DNA from: Citromicrobium sp. UBA3494
GTDB lineage: Bacteria > Pseudomonadota > Alphaproteobacteria > Sphingomonadales > Sphingomonadaceae
Assembly (NCBI GenBank): GCA_002377695.1
Contig: DFQH01000004.1
Coordinates: 186,001 to 250,000, forward strand
DNA: 64,000 nucleotides
Direction: 5' to 3'
The notes under the pieces were generated by a model, which was not told the DNA's origin, made no database searches, and saw only the letters and a list, made by a program, of their open reading frames with translations. This document shows positions 26,496-35,509 of this stretch, in pieces (within the stretch, counting starts at the first letter, position 1; every line of letters starts with the position of its first letter). The position numbers were made by a program, and so were the translations under genes.

Positions 26496-28511
26496 ATGCG
26501 TTTGAAAAAAGAGATGCTCGCAGCAATCGCAGCGATGGGTGCGTTCCTACTCTGGATCGGCGGGAGCAGCTTCGCGCAGACGCCCGAAGCCGATCTGCCG
26601 ACCACATCCGAGGCCGAAGCTGCCGCCACCGACAGCATAGGTAGCGGAGCGGACGGCGCACCAGAACTGACGAAAACCGATCTCGATACCTGGCTCGACG
26701 GCTTCATGCCCTACGCGCTGGGCGATGGCGATATCGCGGGCGCGGTGGTCGTCGTGGTCAAGGATGGGGACATCTTGACCCAGCGGGGTTTCGGCCTCGC
26801 GGATGTGGAGAGCCGGGCCCCGGTCGATCCCGATCGCACGCTGTTCCGGCCCGGATCGGTTTCCAAACTGGTGACCTGGACTGCGGTGATGCAGCAGGTC
26901 GAACAGGGGCGCATCGATCTGGACGCGGACGTGAACCAGTATCTCGATTTCACGATTCCCGAGCGCAATGGCGAACCGGTGACGATGCGCCAGCTGATGA
27001 CCCACACCGCGGGCTTCGAAGAGCAGATCAAAGGGCTGATCGGTCACGATCGCGATGCCATCCCGCCATATGACGAACTGCTGAAGCAGTGGGTGCCGGA
27101 ACGCATCTTCGACGCGGGCGAAACGCCGGCTTATTCGAACTACGGCACCTCGCTGGCCGGATATATCGTCGAGCGTGTCTCGGGCGAGCCTTTCGACGAT
27201 TATGTCGAACGGCACATCTTCGATCCACTCGGCATGGAGGATTCGACCTTCCGCCAGCCTGTGCCGGAAAGCATGCGCGGCAACCTCGCCACGGGCTATG
27301 ACAAGGCGTCGGGCGAGCCGATCCCGTTCGAGATCGTCGGCCCGGCTCCCGCCGGATCGCTGACCTCGACGGGCACCGACATGGCGCGGTTCATGCTGGC
27401 GCACCTCAATGGCGGCGAGCTCGACGGCAATCGCATCCTGGAAGCCGATACCGCGCGCGAGATGCATACCAGCGCGACCGACATGATCCCCGGGCTGGAC
27501 CGGATGCTGCTCGGCTTCTTCGAAACCGACATCAACGGCCAGGACGTGATCGCCCACCTCGGCGACACCGAGGGGTTTCATACCTCGCTCCACCTCTTTC
27601 TGGACGAAGGTGTGGGCCTCTATGCGTCGTTCAACAGCGGCGGCGAGGCGGGCGCGGTCAACGGCGTGCGGATCAACCTGTTCACCGAGTTCGCCGATCG
27701 TTACTTCCCCGGCCAGCCGGAAACGCGGCGGGTCGATCCTGAAACCGCCAAGGAGCATGCGCAGATGCTGGCGGGCAACTGGATGCCATCGCGCCGGGCG
27801 GATTCCACCTTCCTCAATCTCACCCAGCTTCTCGGCCAGACGACCGTGGGCGTGGACGCAGACGGCGACCTCGTGCTGCCGCCGGGCATGGGCCTCACGG
27901 GGCGCCCGGCCAACTGGGTCGAGGTGGAACCGTTCCTGTGGGAGGATCTCAACAGCCACCAGAAGCTGGGTGCCGAGGTTGTCGATGGGGAGGTTACGCG
28001 CTTCAGCCTGTCGATCATGTCCGCTTTCACGGTGTTCGAGCGGGCGCCGTGGTACAAGGATTCCTCGCTGCTGATGCCGCTGCTTTACGCGAGCCTTCTC
28101 ATCCTGCTGCTCACGGCGCTGCTCTGGCCGACGGGTGCACTGGTAAGGCGGCATTACTCGGGCACGCTGGGGTACGAGGGGCGCGAGCTGCTCGGCTATC
28201 GCCTGTCGCGGATTGCCGCGGTGGCCATCCTCCTCGTGCTTGTCGGATGGGCCGTCACGATCACGCTGATGTTCGGCGACCTGACCAATCTCGGCGGGGC
28301 GTTCGATGCGATCGTCATCCTCTTGCAGATCGCCACGGTCGTCGTGTTCTTCGGCGGGCTGGGCATCTTCTGCTGGTATCTGTGGCAGGTCTGGACGGGC
28401 AAGCGCGCATGGACCGCCAAGGTCTGGAGCGTCCTGCTGGTGCTCGCTGGCGTGGTCATGGTGTGGATGGGTCTCGCCTTCCACCTGATCGGGTTCGGAA
28501 CCAGCTACTGA
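26496..28511 (+). CDS. Serine hydrolase (S12/class C beta-lactamase-related) with four-helix membrane tail
   Basis: A 671-residue protein with three parts: an N-terminal hydrophobic signal or anchor (about 8-27), a periplasmic S12-type domain (about 60-400), and a C-terminal region (about 520-671) with four membrane helices. Active-site motifs are SVSK at 121-124 and YSN at 213-215. S12 relatives include D-aminopeptidases, DD-peptidases and esterases as well as beta-lactamases, so an antibiotic-resistance role should not be assumed. It is the first gene of operon 1 and its stop overlaps the epimerase start (TGATG). The substrate is probably a D-residue-containing peptide, inferred from the neighbours. 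Confidence 0.82.
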   Translation: MRLKKEMLAAIAAMGAFLLWIGGSSFAQTPEADLPTTSEAEAAATDSIGSGADGAPELTKTDLDTWLDGFMPYALGDGDIAGAVVVVVKDGDILTQRGFGLADVESRAPVDPDRTLFRPGSVSKLVTWTAVMQQVEQGRIDLDADVNQYLDFTIPERNGEPVTMRQLMTHTAGFEEQIKGLIGHDRDAIPPYDELLKQWVPERIFDAGETPAYSNYGTSLAGYIVERVSGEPFDDYVERHIFDPLGMEDSTFRQPVPESMRGNLATGYDKASGEPIPFEIVGPAPAGSLTSTGTDMARFMLAHLNGGELDGNRILEADTAREMHTSATDMIPGLDRMLLGFFETDINGQDVIAHLGDTEGFHTSLHLFLDEGVGLYASFNSGGEAGAVNGVRINLFTEFADRYFPGQPETRRVDPETAKEHAQMLAGNWMPSRRADSTFLNLTQLLGQTTVGVDADGDLVLPPGMGLTGRPANWVEVEPFLWEDLNSHQKLGAEVVDGEVTRFSLSIMSAFTVFERAPWYKDSSLLMPLLYASLLILLLTALLWPTGALVRRHYSGTLGYEGRELLGYRLSRIAAVAILLVLVGWAVTITLMFGDLTNLGGAFDAIVILLQIATVVVFFGGLGIFCWYLWQVWTGKRAWTAKVWSVLLVLAGVVMVWMGLAFHLIGFGTSY

Positions 28512-29509
28512 TGCCGGACCTGAAGCTCGAGGCGCGGCGCGAGACGCTGCGCCTCGCCGCACCGTTTCGCATTTCGGGCCATGTCTTCGAAAACTGCGAT
28601 GTGATCGTGGCCACACTGTCGGATGGCGTGCACGAGGGGCGCGGGGAGGGCGGCGGCGTCTATTACCTGGGCGACGATGCCGATCATATGCTGGCCGAGA
28701 TCGAGGCCGCGCGCGGCGTCATCGAAGCCGGGATCGAACGCGAGGATCTGCTGGAAGCCATGCCTGCCGGGGGTGGCCGCAACGCCATCGACTGCGCCTT
28801 GTGGGAACTGGAGGCGCGGCGCGCCGCCAGTCCCACCTGGAAAATTGCGGGGATCGATGCGCCGCTGCCGATCGTCACGACCTTCACGCTCGGGGCGGAC
28901 ACGCCGGAGGCGATGGCGGCCGGGGCGGTCCGTTACTGCGATGCGAAGGCCATCAAGATCAAGCTGACGGGCGATCTCGATCTCGACATTGAGCGCGTGC
29001 GCGCGATCCGGGAGGCGCGCGGCGACGTCTGGCTGATGGTCGACGCGAACCAGGGTTTTGCGGTCGGGGAGCTGGAGCCGCTCGTCTCGGCACTCGTCGA
29101 CTGCAGGGTATCGCTGCTCGAACAGCCGCTTGCTCGCGACCGCGAAGCCGATCTCGAGGGTTTCGACTGCCCGATACCTCTTGCAGCAGACGAAAGCGCG
29201 CTCACCAGCGCCGATGTCGCGTGGCTGGCAGGAAGGTTCTCCGTCTTCAACATCAAGCTCGACAAGTGTGGCGGGCTGACCGAAGCGTTGAGGATCGCGC
29301 ACCTGTGCCGCGAGCACGGGCTGCAGGTGATGGTCGGCAACATGGTTGGCTCGAGCCTCGCCATGGCGCCCGCTTTTATCCTCGCCCAGCTGTGCGATTA
29401 CGTCGATCTGGACGGACCCACCTTCCTCGCGAAGGACCGCGAACCATCGCTGCGTTATGAAAACGGCATGGTCAGCTGCGGCCAGGACGTGTGGGGCTAC
29501 GTCGCGTGA
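28511..29509 (+). CDS. Enolase-superfamily dipeptide epimerase / N-acetyl-D-Glu racemase (DgcA-like)
   Basis: A 332-residue enolase-superfamily enzyme of the muconate-lactonizing subgroup. Acid/base lysines are in KIK (149-151) and at Lys249 (NIKLDK). Metal ligands are Asp178 (VDAN), Glu204 (LLEQP) and Asp227 (AADES). A DLD motif at 299-301 matches the Asp-x-Asp signature that binds the substrate ammonium group in L-Ala-D/L-Glu epimerases. The same fold and overall sequence type includes DgcA, the N-acetyl-D-glutamate racemase that works with a DUF1611 N-acetyltransferase (DgcN). A DUF1611 gene is present in operon 2. Either way the product would turn a D-Glu residue to the L form. It overlaps both neighbours by 1-4 bases. 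Confidence 0.83.
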   Translation: MPDLKLEARRETLRLAAPFRISGHVFENCDVIVATLSDGVHEGRGEGGGVYYLGDDADHMLAEIEAARGVIEAGIEREDLLEAMPAGGGRNAIDCALWELEARRAASPTWKIAGIDAPLPIVTTFTLGADTPEAMAAGAVRYCDAKAIKIKLTGDLDLDIERVRAIREARGDVWLMVDANQGFAVGELEPLVSALVDCRVSLLEQPLARDREADLEGFDCPIPLAADESALTSADVAWLAGRFSVFNIKLDKCGGLTEALRIAHLCREHGLQVMVGNMVGSSLAMAPAFILAQLCDYVDLDGPTFLAKDREPSLRYENGMVSCGQDVWGYVA

Positions 29510-30846
29510 CGACCACCCTGGCTCCGGGTGGCGAGAAGACCTGGTTCGGCCAGCCGCGCGGCCTGACCGTCCTGTTCCTCACCAACATGTGGGAGCAGTT
29601 CTCCTACTACGGCATGCGCGCGCTGCTCGTCTATTACATGACGCTGGAGCTGCTGATCGAGCAGGGCATGTCGTCCTACATCTACGGCACCTACACCGCG
29701 CTCGCCTATTTCACGCCGATCTTCGGCGGGATCATCGCTGACCGCTGGCTGGGCAAGCGGCGCGCGGTCATCCTTGGCGGCACGATCATGGCGCTGGGCC
29801 ACTTCCTGATGGCCTTCGAGCCCATGCTTTACGTCGCGCTGGGCACCATCGCGCTGGGCAACGGGTTCTTCCTTCCCAGCCTGCCGAGCCAGATCAACGA
29901 CCTTTATGCGGCGGACGATCCGCGCAGGCCGTGGGCCTATAATATCTATTACGTCGGGGTGAATATCGGCGGGTTTCTCGCCCCCCTGATCTGCGGCACG
30001 CTGGGTGAATTCTACGGCTGGCACTACGGCTTCGGGGCGGCGGGTGTCGGGATGGTCGCCGGGTTGCTGATCTACCTGTGGGGCGGAAAATACCTGCCGC
30101 CCGAGACCCGCGAACCCGCCGCTGTAGAAGAGGACGAGGGCGGAACCTGGCAGGGGTTCGACCGGGCAACCCTGATGCTGCTGGGCGCGCTGCTGCTCGC
30201 CGTCACGCTGTTTCGCAGCGCCTACGAACAAGTGGGCAACACGGTTGCCCTGTGGGCGAACGAGGGTGTGGACCGCACCGCGTTCGCCTTCGAAATTCCG
30301 ATGACCTGGTTCCAGTCGCTCAATCCGATGATCGTGATCCTGCTCACTCCCTTCCTGCTCGCGCGCTGGCGACGACAGGCGGAGGCGGGAACGGAGCATT
30401 CGCCGCTCCAGAAGATGGCGATCGGCGCGCTGGTCGTCGCGTGCGCCTACGTACTGCTCGCGTTCGCTGCCGCGATCCAGCAGGATGGGCAGGCGAGCTG
30501 GATATGGCTGGTCGCGTTCTTCGTAATCCTGACCACGGGCGAGCTTTACATCCTCCCCAACGGTCTCGGGATCTTCGCGCGGCTCGCCCCGCAGCGTCTA
30601 GGAGCGAGCACCGTAGCCAGCTGGTTCTTCGCGATTTTCACCGGCAGCCTCGCCGGCGGCCTTGTGGGAAGCTTCTGGAGCGACCTGACCCCTGCGATCT
30701 ATTTCGGCCTTCTGGCCGGGATCGCGATTGCTGCAGCGATCGTCCTGCGGACGCTGGACGCACCTGCGAGGCGGGTTTTTGCTGCCAGATTCGGATCGGA
30801 TGAGCGGATTTCGGACACGAACGATCAGCCGGGCGCCGATATTTGA
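29506..30846 (+). CDS. POT-family peptide MFS transporter with atypical ExxER motif
   Basis: A 446-residue major facilitator protein of the proton-coupled oligopeptide transporter family, with 12-14 hydrophobic helices. Family marks are FSYYGMRALLVYYM in helix 1 and the conserved YNIYYVGVNIGGFLAP segment. The usual E-x-x-E-R at helix 1 reads N-M-W-E-Q here, so the first glutamate and the arginine are both replaced. I chose a GTG start at 29506, which overlaps the epimerase stop as GTGA. An ATG at 29491 is possible. As last gene of operon 1 it probably imports di- or tripeptides into the cytoplasm. Its end is 102 bases before the TonB-receptor gene. Confidence 0.87.
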   Translation: MTTTLAPGGEKTWFGQPRGLTVLFLTNMWEQFSYYGMRALLVYYMTLELLIEQGMSSYIYGTYTALAYFTPIFGGIIADRWLGKRRAVILGGTIMALGHFLMAFEPMLYVALGTIALGNGFFLPSLPSQINDLYAADDPRRPWAYNIYYVGVNIGGFLAPLICGTLGEFYGWHYGFGAAGVGMVAGLLIYLWGGKYLPPETREPAAVEEDEGGTWQGFDRATLMLLGALLLAVTLFRSAYEQVGNTVALWANEGVDRTAFAFEIPMTWFQSLNPMIVILLTPFLLARWRRQAEAGTEHSPLQKMAIGALVVACAYVLLAFAAAIQQDGQASWIWLVAFFVILTTGELYILPNGLGIFARLAPQRLGASTVASWFFAIFTGSLAGGLVGSFWSDLTPAIYFGLLAGIAIAAAIVLRTLDAPARRVFAARFGSDERISDTNDQPGADI

Positions 30847-30880
30847 CATTTCTCTTTCAAGGACATTAATGTCCTGATTA
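30843..30880 (+). promoter_or_regulatory. Promoter and putative operator of operon 2 (site B)
   Basis: TTGACA (30843-30848), 11 bases, then the perfect palindrome AGGACATTAATGTCCT (30860-30875) followed by GATTA. The -10 candidate TAATGT (30867-30872, 18-base spacer) is inside the palindrome. Sixteen of 21 bases from the AGGA onward match site A at 26401 position by position. The -35 box overlaps the stop region of the upstream POT gene. Confidence 0.68.
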
Positions 30881-30948
30881 GAAAAAAACATCCTTTCGAG
30901 TCGGAATTGTTTCGATTCGGGTGCCAACGTCAGAAGGGATTTAGGGGT

Positions 30949-33276
30949 ATGACCAAGGCCGGACTTTGCAATCGCGCGATCCTTGCGACGGGCGTCGCCA
31001 TCCTTGCCGTATCGACGCCGACGATCGCAGCCGCACAATCTGCCGACGACGGGGGCGAGGTCGAAGAGACGCGTCCCCAAGAACCCCGTTCGGTGATTGT
31101 CGTCACCGCGCAGAAGCGTACCCAGGCGCTCGACGAGGTGCCGCAGTCGATCAGCGTCGTCGGAGGCGACACGCTCGAGCGGCAGCAGGCGGACAGCTTC
31201 ACCGATTATGTCGAACTCGTCCCCAGCCTCAGCCTGACCCAGAGCAACCCTGGCGAAACCCGCGTGATCCTGCGCGGGGTGAACACCGGCTCGGTCGGGT
31301 CGACCGTGGCCATCTACGTCGACGAGACGCCCTTCGGTTCCAGCACCAGCCTCGGCAACGCAGCGGTTCTGGCGGGCGATTTCGACACCTTCGACCTTGA
31401 ACGGGTGGAGGTGCTTCGCGGCCCGCAGGGGACGTTGTATGGATCGAATGCGCTGGGTGGGGTGATCCGCTTCGTCACTACGCCGCCGCAACTCGGCGAG
31501 TTCGAAGGACGTGCACAAGCCGGGATCGAAACCGTGGACGGCGGCGGCGTGGGCTATCTGGCCAATGGCGTGGTCAACGTGCCGTTGGGCGACGCCCTGG
31601 CCGTCCGTGCCAGCGGGTTCTACCGCAAGAAGGCCGGCTTTATCGACGCGATCGGCCGCGCACCCGAAGAAGAGATCGACGAAGCCGAAATCTACGGCGG
31701 ACGGATTTCTGCGCTGTTCGAACCGACGCCCGAATTCTCGGCCCGTCTCACCGCGCTCGCGCAGAACATTCGCGCTGGCTCGCCCAGTTCGTATGACGCC
31801 GACCCGGTGACCGGCGATTCGATCACGGTGGCCCCCAACACCAATACGCCCGTCAGCGGGCTGGTGCGGACGGAATTCTATCCCGAGGACAATGATGTCG
31901 AATATCGTCTCTACAACGGCACGCTCGAATACGATTTCGGCCCCGTATCGCTGACCTCGGTCACCAGTTACGGCGAGCTGGACCAGCGCCAGCGGACCGA
32001 CAACACGATCGGCTTCGGGTCCACCGTGACTTTCGTCTATCAATCCTTCGGCGGACGGACCGACGACGTCGGCGTGTTTCTCGACGCACCGCTCAAGCAG
32101 GAAAAGTTCACACAGGAAGTGCGGTTGGCGTCGGCCGACGGGCCCTTCGAATGGCAGATCGGCGGATATTTCACCGACGAGAAGGTCGAAATCGTGCAGA
32201 GCCTGATCCCGTTCGTGCAGGATACCGGCGTGCTGTTCGATCCGACCGTGCTCGGCTTTTCCGACCTGCTGATCCTCAACCTCGACTCCGAGTACGAGGA
32301 GATCGCGGGATTCGCCAATGTCAGCCTCGAGCTGACGCCGTGGTGGGAGATTGGCGGCGGTATCCGCTACAGCCAGAACGACCAGAGCGTGGTTCAGACC
32401 GAACGCGGCGCCTTCCAGCCATTACAGGGCCTGCCCTCTCCCAACATCACGCAGGGCGAGTCGAGCGAGGACGTGGTCACATGGTCGGCAGACACACGCA
32501 TCGAACTGAGCGGGCTCAGCTCGATCTACGCGCGGGTGGCCAAGGGTTACCGCCCCGGCGGGCCCAATGTCGTGCCCCCGGGCGCTGCGGCGGACTTCCC
32601 GCGTCAGTACGATGCCGATACGCTGATCAGCTACGAGCTTGGGTTCCGCGGCGAAACGATCGACCGCAGTTTCGCGATCGATGCCGCAGTCTATTATCTC
32701 GATTGGAACGACATCCTCATCTTCGGAGCGTTCGATAGCGCGATCGGCCCGGTGGGGGCGAATGACAATGGCGGCGACGCGCGTGTCTATGGCGCGGAAC
32801 TGACCGCGACCATACGCCCGGTCGACGGTTTCAGCCTGGTGCTGAACGGCGCCTACAACGACGCAGAACTGGTCGACGATACGCCCCCGGTGACCGGCGG
32901 CCTCGCGGGTGACCAGCTGCCCTATACGCCCGAACTGACCGCCACGATGAGTGTGGATTACGAATGGAGCCTGGGCGGCGGCACGCTTGCATTCGTAGGC
33001 GGCGATGTTCGCCTGGCGAGCGACCAGGCAGGCGGTTTCGATCAGACCTATCGGACCCTGTTCGGGCGCAGGCTGCAAATCGATGGCTACCAGAAGGTCG
33101 ATCTGCGTGCTGGCGTGGCCTTCGATAATTTCAGTGTCACCGCCTTCGCCAACAACGTGACCAATAGTCGCGGCTTGACCAGCTTCGGCGATCTCGGGGA
33201 TCGTCCGGGTAATCTGCTGGCCGCCTCCCCCATCCGCCCGCGGACCTTCGGTGTGACCGCCGCAGCAAGCTTCTGA
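30949..33276 (+). CDS. TonB-dependent receptor of the peptide/D-Glu operon
   Basis: A 775-residue outer-membrane receptor with a signal peptide (ending near AAAQSADD). There is a TonB box-like VIVVTAQKR, a plug domain (VPQSISVVGGDTLERQQ, GVNTGSVGSTVAIYVDETPFG in two parts, VEVLRGPQGTLYGSNALGG) and a 22-strand-type barrel ending in RTFGVTAAASF. I chose the ATG at 30949, with GAAGGGA nine bases upstream, over one at 30907. It is the first gene of operon 2 and its stop overlaps the DUF1611 start (TGATG). An outer-membrane receptor translationally coupled to cytoplasmic enzymes suggests that its ligand feeds directly into them. Confidence 0.9.
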   Translation: MTKAGLCNRAILATGVAILAVSTPTIAAAQSADDGGEVEETRPQEPRSVIVVTAQKRTQALDEVPQSISVVGGDTLERQQADSFTDYVELVPSLSLTQSNPGETRVILRGVNTGSVGSTVAIYVDETPFGSSTSLGNAAVLAGDFDTFDLERVEVLRGPQGTLYGSNALGGVIRFVTTPPQLGEFEGRAQAGIETVDGGGVGYLANGVVNVPLGDALAVRASGFYRKKAGFIDAIGRAPEEEIDEAEIYGGRISALFEPTPEFSARLTALAQNIRAGSPSSYDADPVTGDSITVAPNTNTPVSGLVRTEFYPEDNDVEYRLYNGTLEYDFGPVSLTSVTSYGELDQRQRTDNTIGFGSTVTFVYQSFGGRTDDVGVFLDAPLKQEKFTQEVRLASADGPFEWQIGGYFTDEKVEIVQSLIPFVQDTGVLFDPTVLGFSDLLILNLDSEYEEIAGFANVSLELTPWWEIGGGIRYSQNDQSVVQTERGAFQPLQGLPSPNITQGESSEDVVTWSADTRIELSGLSSIYARVAKGYRPGGPNVVPPGAAADFPRQYDADTLISYELGFRGETIDRSFAIDAAVYYLDWNDILIFGAFDSAIGPVGANDNGGDARVYGAELTATIRPVDGFSLVLNGAYNDAELVDDTPPVTGGLAGDQLPYTPELTATMSVDYEWSLGGGTLAFVGGDVRLASDQAGGFDQTYRTLFGRRLQIDGYQKVDLRAGVAFDNFSVTAFANNVTNSRGLTSFGDLGDRPGNLLAASPIRPRTFGVTAAASF

Positions 33277-34394
33277 TGGCAGATGGCAAGGGGGGCGCAT
33301 TGGCGCTGGCAACAAGGGCATTGCCCCACGACGAAGGCACGCTCGCCTCGCCTCGGCCCGAAGACGAGGCGGGCATCAGGGCTGGCGGATTGCGCACGCC
33401 ATACCTGCTCTTCATCGGGGACTGCACGGAACCCGGCTATGCCAAGACGGCTTTCGGCCTGCGCGATTGGGCGGGCGAAAAATGTCTCGGCGAATATGCG
33501 CTGGTCGGCGCCACCGTCTCCACCGGACTCACCCGCCTCACGCCCGCGCAGGCACGCGAGCGGGGCGCCAGGTCGATGGTGATCGGCATCGCCAATTCCG
33601 GCGGCCGGATCGCGCCGGAATGGATTCCCGCGCTGGAAGAGGCGCTGGCGGCGGGGCTCGACCTGATCAGCGGAATGCACGCGCGGCTCGCCGATCTGCC
33701 GGGCTTGCGTGCCGCTGCGGAGAAATACGGGCAGCGCCTGGTCGATGTGCGTACCCCACCGCCGGACCTGCCTGTCGCAACGGGACGAAAGCGCGATGGC
33801 AAGCGCATCCTTACGGTCGGGACGGATTGCGCGCTGGGGAAGAAATACACCGCACTTGCGATCGCGAAGGCCCTTTGTGCGCGCGGGATCAATAGCGATT
33901 TCCGCGCCACCGGACAGACCGGCATTCTGATCGCGGGTGCGGGCATTGCGCTGGATTCGGTCGTTGCGGATTTCGCCGCAGGCGCGGCAGAGCTGCTCTC
34001 CCCGGACAATGCGGCCGATCACTGGGACGTGATCGAAGGGCAGGGGTCGCTGTACCACCCAGCCTATGCGGGCGTCTCGACGGCGCTGTTGCACGGCAGC
34101 CAGCCCGACGCCTTCGTCATCTGCCACGATCCCTCGCGCACGCATGTGCTGGGGCACCCGCATTTCCCGCTGCCCGATATCGAAGACCTCGCCGAACTCA
34201 CGATCCGGCTGGGTCGCAGGACCAATCCTGCCATCCGTTGCGCGGGCGTATCGCTCAACACCTCGGCGCTGGGTTCCGAGAAAGCGCTGAGTCTGCTGAC
34301 TGGCGAGACAGCCCGGCTGGGCATGCCGGTTGCCGATCCGATGCGCGGCGGCGATCTGTTCGACAAGCTGGTCGAAAGCTGTCTCGCCGAATGA
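33276..34394 (+). CDS. DUF1611 protein, DgcN-like (putative D-glutamate N-acetyltransferase)
   Basis: A 372-residue DUF1611 protein. An N-terminal Rossmann-like part (about 40-165) contains GDCTEPGYAKTAFGLRDW. A P-loop-like GTDCALGKKYT (182-192) starts the C-terminal domain, with RATGQTGILIAG and the conserved HDPSRTHVLGHPHF further on. DUF1611 includes DgcN, which N-acetylates D-glutamate so that the DgcA racemase can convert it to N-acetyl-L-glutamate. The DgcA-like gene sits in operon 1 under the same type of promoter rather than adjacent. The function is inferred from family plus context. The stop overlaps the next gene as ATGA. Confidence 0.78.
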   Translation: MADGKGGALALATRALPHDEGTLASPRPEDEAGIRAGGLRTPYLLFIGDCTEPGYAKTAFGLRDWAGEKCLGEYALVGATVSTGLTRLTPAQARERGARSMVIGIANSGGRIAPEWIPALEEALAAGLDLISGMHARLADLPGLRAAAEKYGQRLVDVRTPPPDLPVATGRKRDGKRILTVGTDCALGKKYTALAIAKALCARGINSDFRATGQTGILIAGAGIALDSVVADFAAGAAELLSPDNAADHWDVIEGQGSLYHPAYAGVSTALLHGSQPDAFVICHDPSRTHVLGHPHFPLPDIEDLAELTIRLGRRTNPAIRCAGVSLNTSALGSEKALSLLTGETARLGMPVADPMRGGDLFDKLVESCLAE

Positions 34395-35509
34395 GCGGAG
34401 CGGTCGCCTCGGACGGGTCCTTCCGGCGGCTGGTGCTGCCGGGGCTCGCGTTCAAGGCGGTCGTGATCGGCGGGGGGTATGCCACGGGGCGCGAGATCGC
34501 GGAGTTCTTCGTCGGTAGCGGACCGATGGGCGGCCTGCTTGGCCTGCTGCTGGCGATGGCGATCTGGAGCATCGTGTGCGCCGTCACCTTCGAATTCGCG
34601 CGGCAGGTGCAGGCAACGGATTATCGAGGTTTTTTCGCTGAACTTCTCGGCCCCGGCTGGATCGCGTTCGAAATCGCCTATGTTCTGTTCATGATCCTCG
34701 TCATCGCCGTGATCGCGGCTGCGGCGGGCGAGATCGGTACCGCCTTGTTCGCCTGGCCCACATGGATCGGGACCGCCCTGCTGCTGGGCCTGATCATCGC
34801 GGTGGTCAGCCGCGGCACCGCGGCGGCAGAGCGCCTGTTCCGCTATTCTTCCGTGCTGATCTACGCCATCTATGCGCTGTTTCTGATCCTGGCACTGGCT
34901 GCGTTCGGCGATCAGATCGGCGGCAAGCTCGCCGCGTCCGCTCCTGGTGCCGGATGGGTTGCAGGAGGCGTGACTTACGCCAGCTACAACGTGATCGGCG
35001 CCGCGCTCATCCTGCCATTCCTTCGTCACCAGACGTCGCGCCGTGATGCGCTGTATTCGGGGTTGCTCGCCGGACCGCTCGCCATGCTCCCCGCACTGGG
35101 TTTGTTCCTCAGCATGATCGCCTTCACGCCCGAGATCGGCGAGGCAGCCTTGCCTTCGGACTTCCTCCTTACGCGGATCGGGGTGCCTTGGTTCGGCTTC
35201 GTCTTCCAGGCGATGATCTTCGTCGCGCTGCTCGAAACCGGCATCGGCATGGTCAACGCGCTGGAGGAGCGCGCTGCTGCCGCTGTCCGCAGCCGGGGCG
35301 CCACCATGCCTGCAACCGCGCGCATTGCCCTCAGCGCGGCGATCGTGATCGGATCGGGCGTCCTTGCCTCGAAGCTCGGCCTGATAGACCTGATCGCCTC
35401 AGGCTACGGTGTGTTCGGCTGGATCATGCTGTTCCTTTTTGTCGTGCCGCTGCTGACGCTCGGCACCTATCGCATCATAATCCGCCCACGGGAGATCGCA
35501 TCGACATGA
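34391..35509 (+). CDS. YkvI-like membrane transporter
   Basis: A 372-residue polytopic protein with about ten membrane helices. Helix 1 carries the family mark IGGGYATGREIAEFF, and later VTYASYNVIGAALILPFLR resembles the unwound helix of LeuT-fold amino-acid carriers. YkvI-type proteins have no established substrate. Here it is held between DUF1611 and a serine hydrolase by ATGA overlaps at both ends. A role in taking the operon's amino acid or acylated amino acid across the inner membrane is the simplest inference. Longer upstream extensions of this frame overlap DUF1611 and were rejected. Confidence 0.75.
   Translation: MSGAVASDGSFRRLVLPGLAFKAVVIGGGYATGREIAEFFVGSGPMGGLLGLLLAMAIWSIVCAVTFEFARQVQATDYRGFFAELLGPGWIAFEIAYVLFMILVIAVIAAAAGEIGTALFAWPTWIGTALLLGLIIAVVSRGTAAAERLFRYSSVLIYAIYALFLILALAAFGDQIGGKLAASAPGAGWVAGGVTYASYNVIGAALILPFLRHQTSRRDALYSGLLAGPLAMLPALGLFLSMIAFTPEIGEAALPSDFLLTRIGVPWFGFVFQAMIFVALLETGIGMVNALEERAAAAVRSRGATMPATARIALSAAIVIGSGVLASKLGLIDLIASGYGVFGWIMLFLFVVPLLTLGTYRIIIRPREIAST

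Noticed and set aside
26547..28616. A 689-codon open frame opposite to the first serine hydrolase gene
   Set aside because: It is rich in His/Arg/Asp with no domain pattern. The plus-strand gene has clear catalytic motifs and proper junctions.
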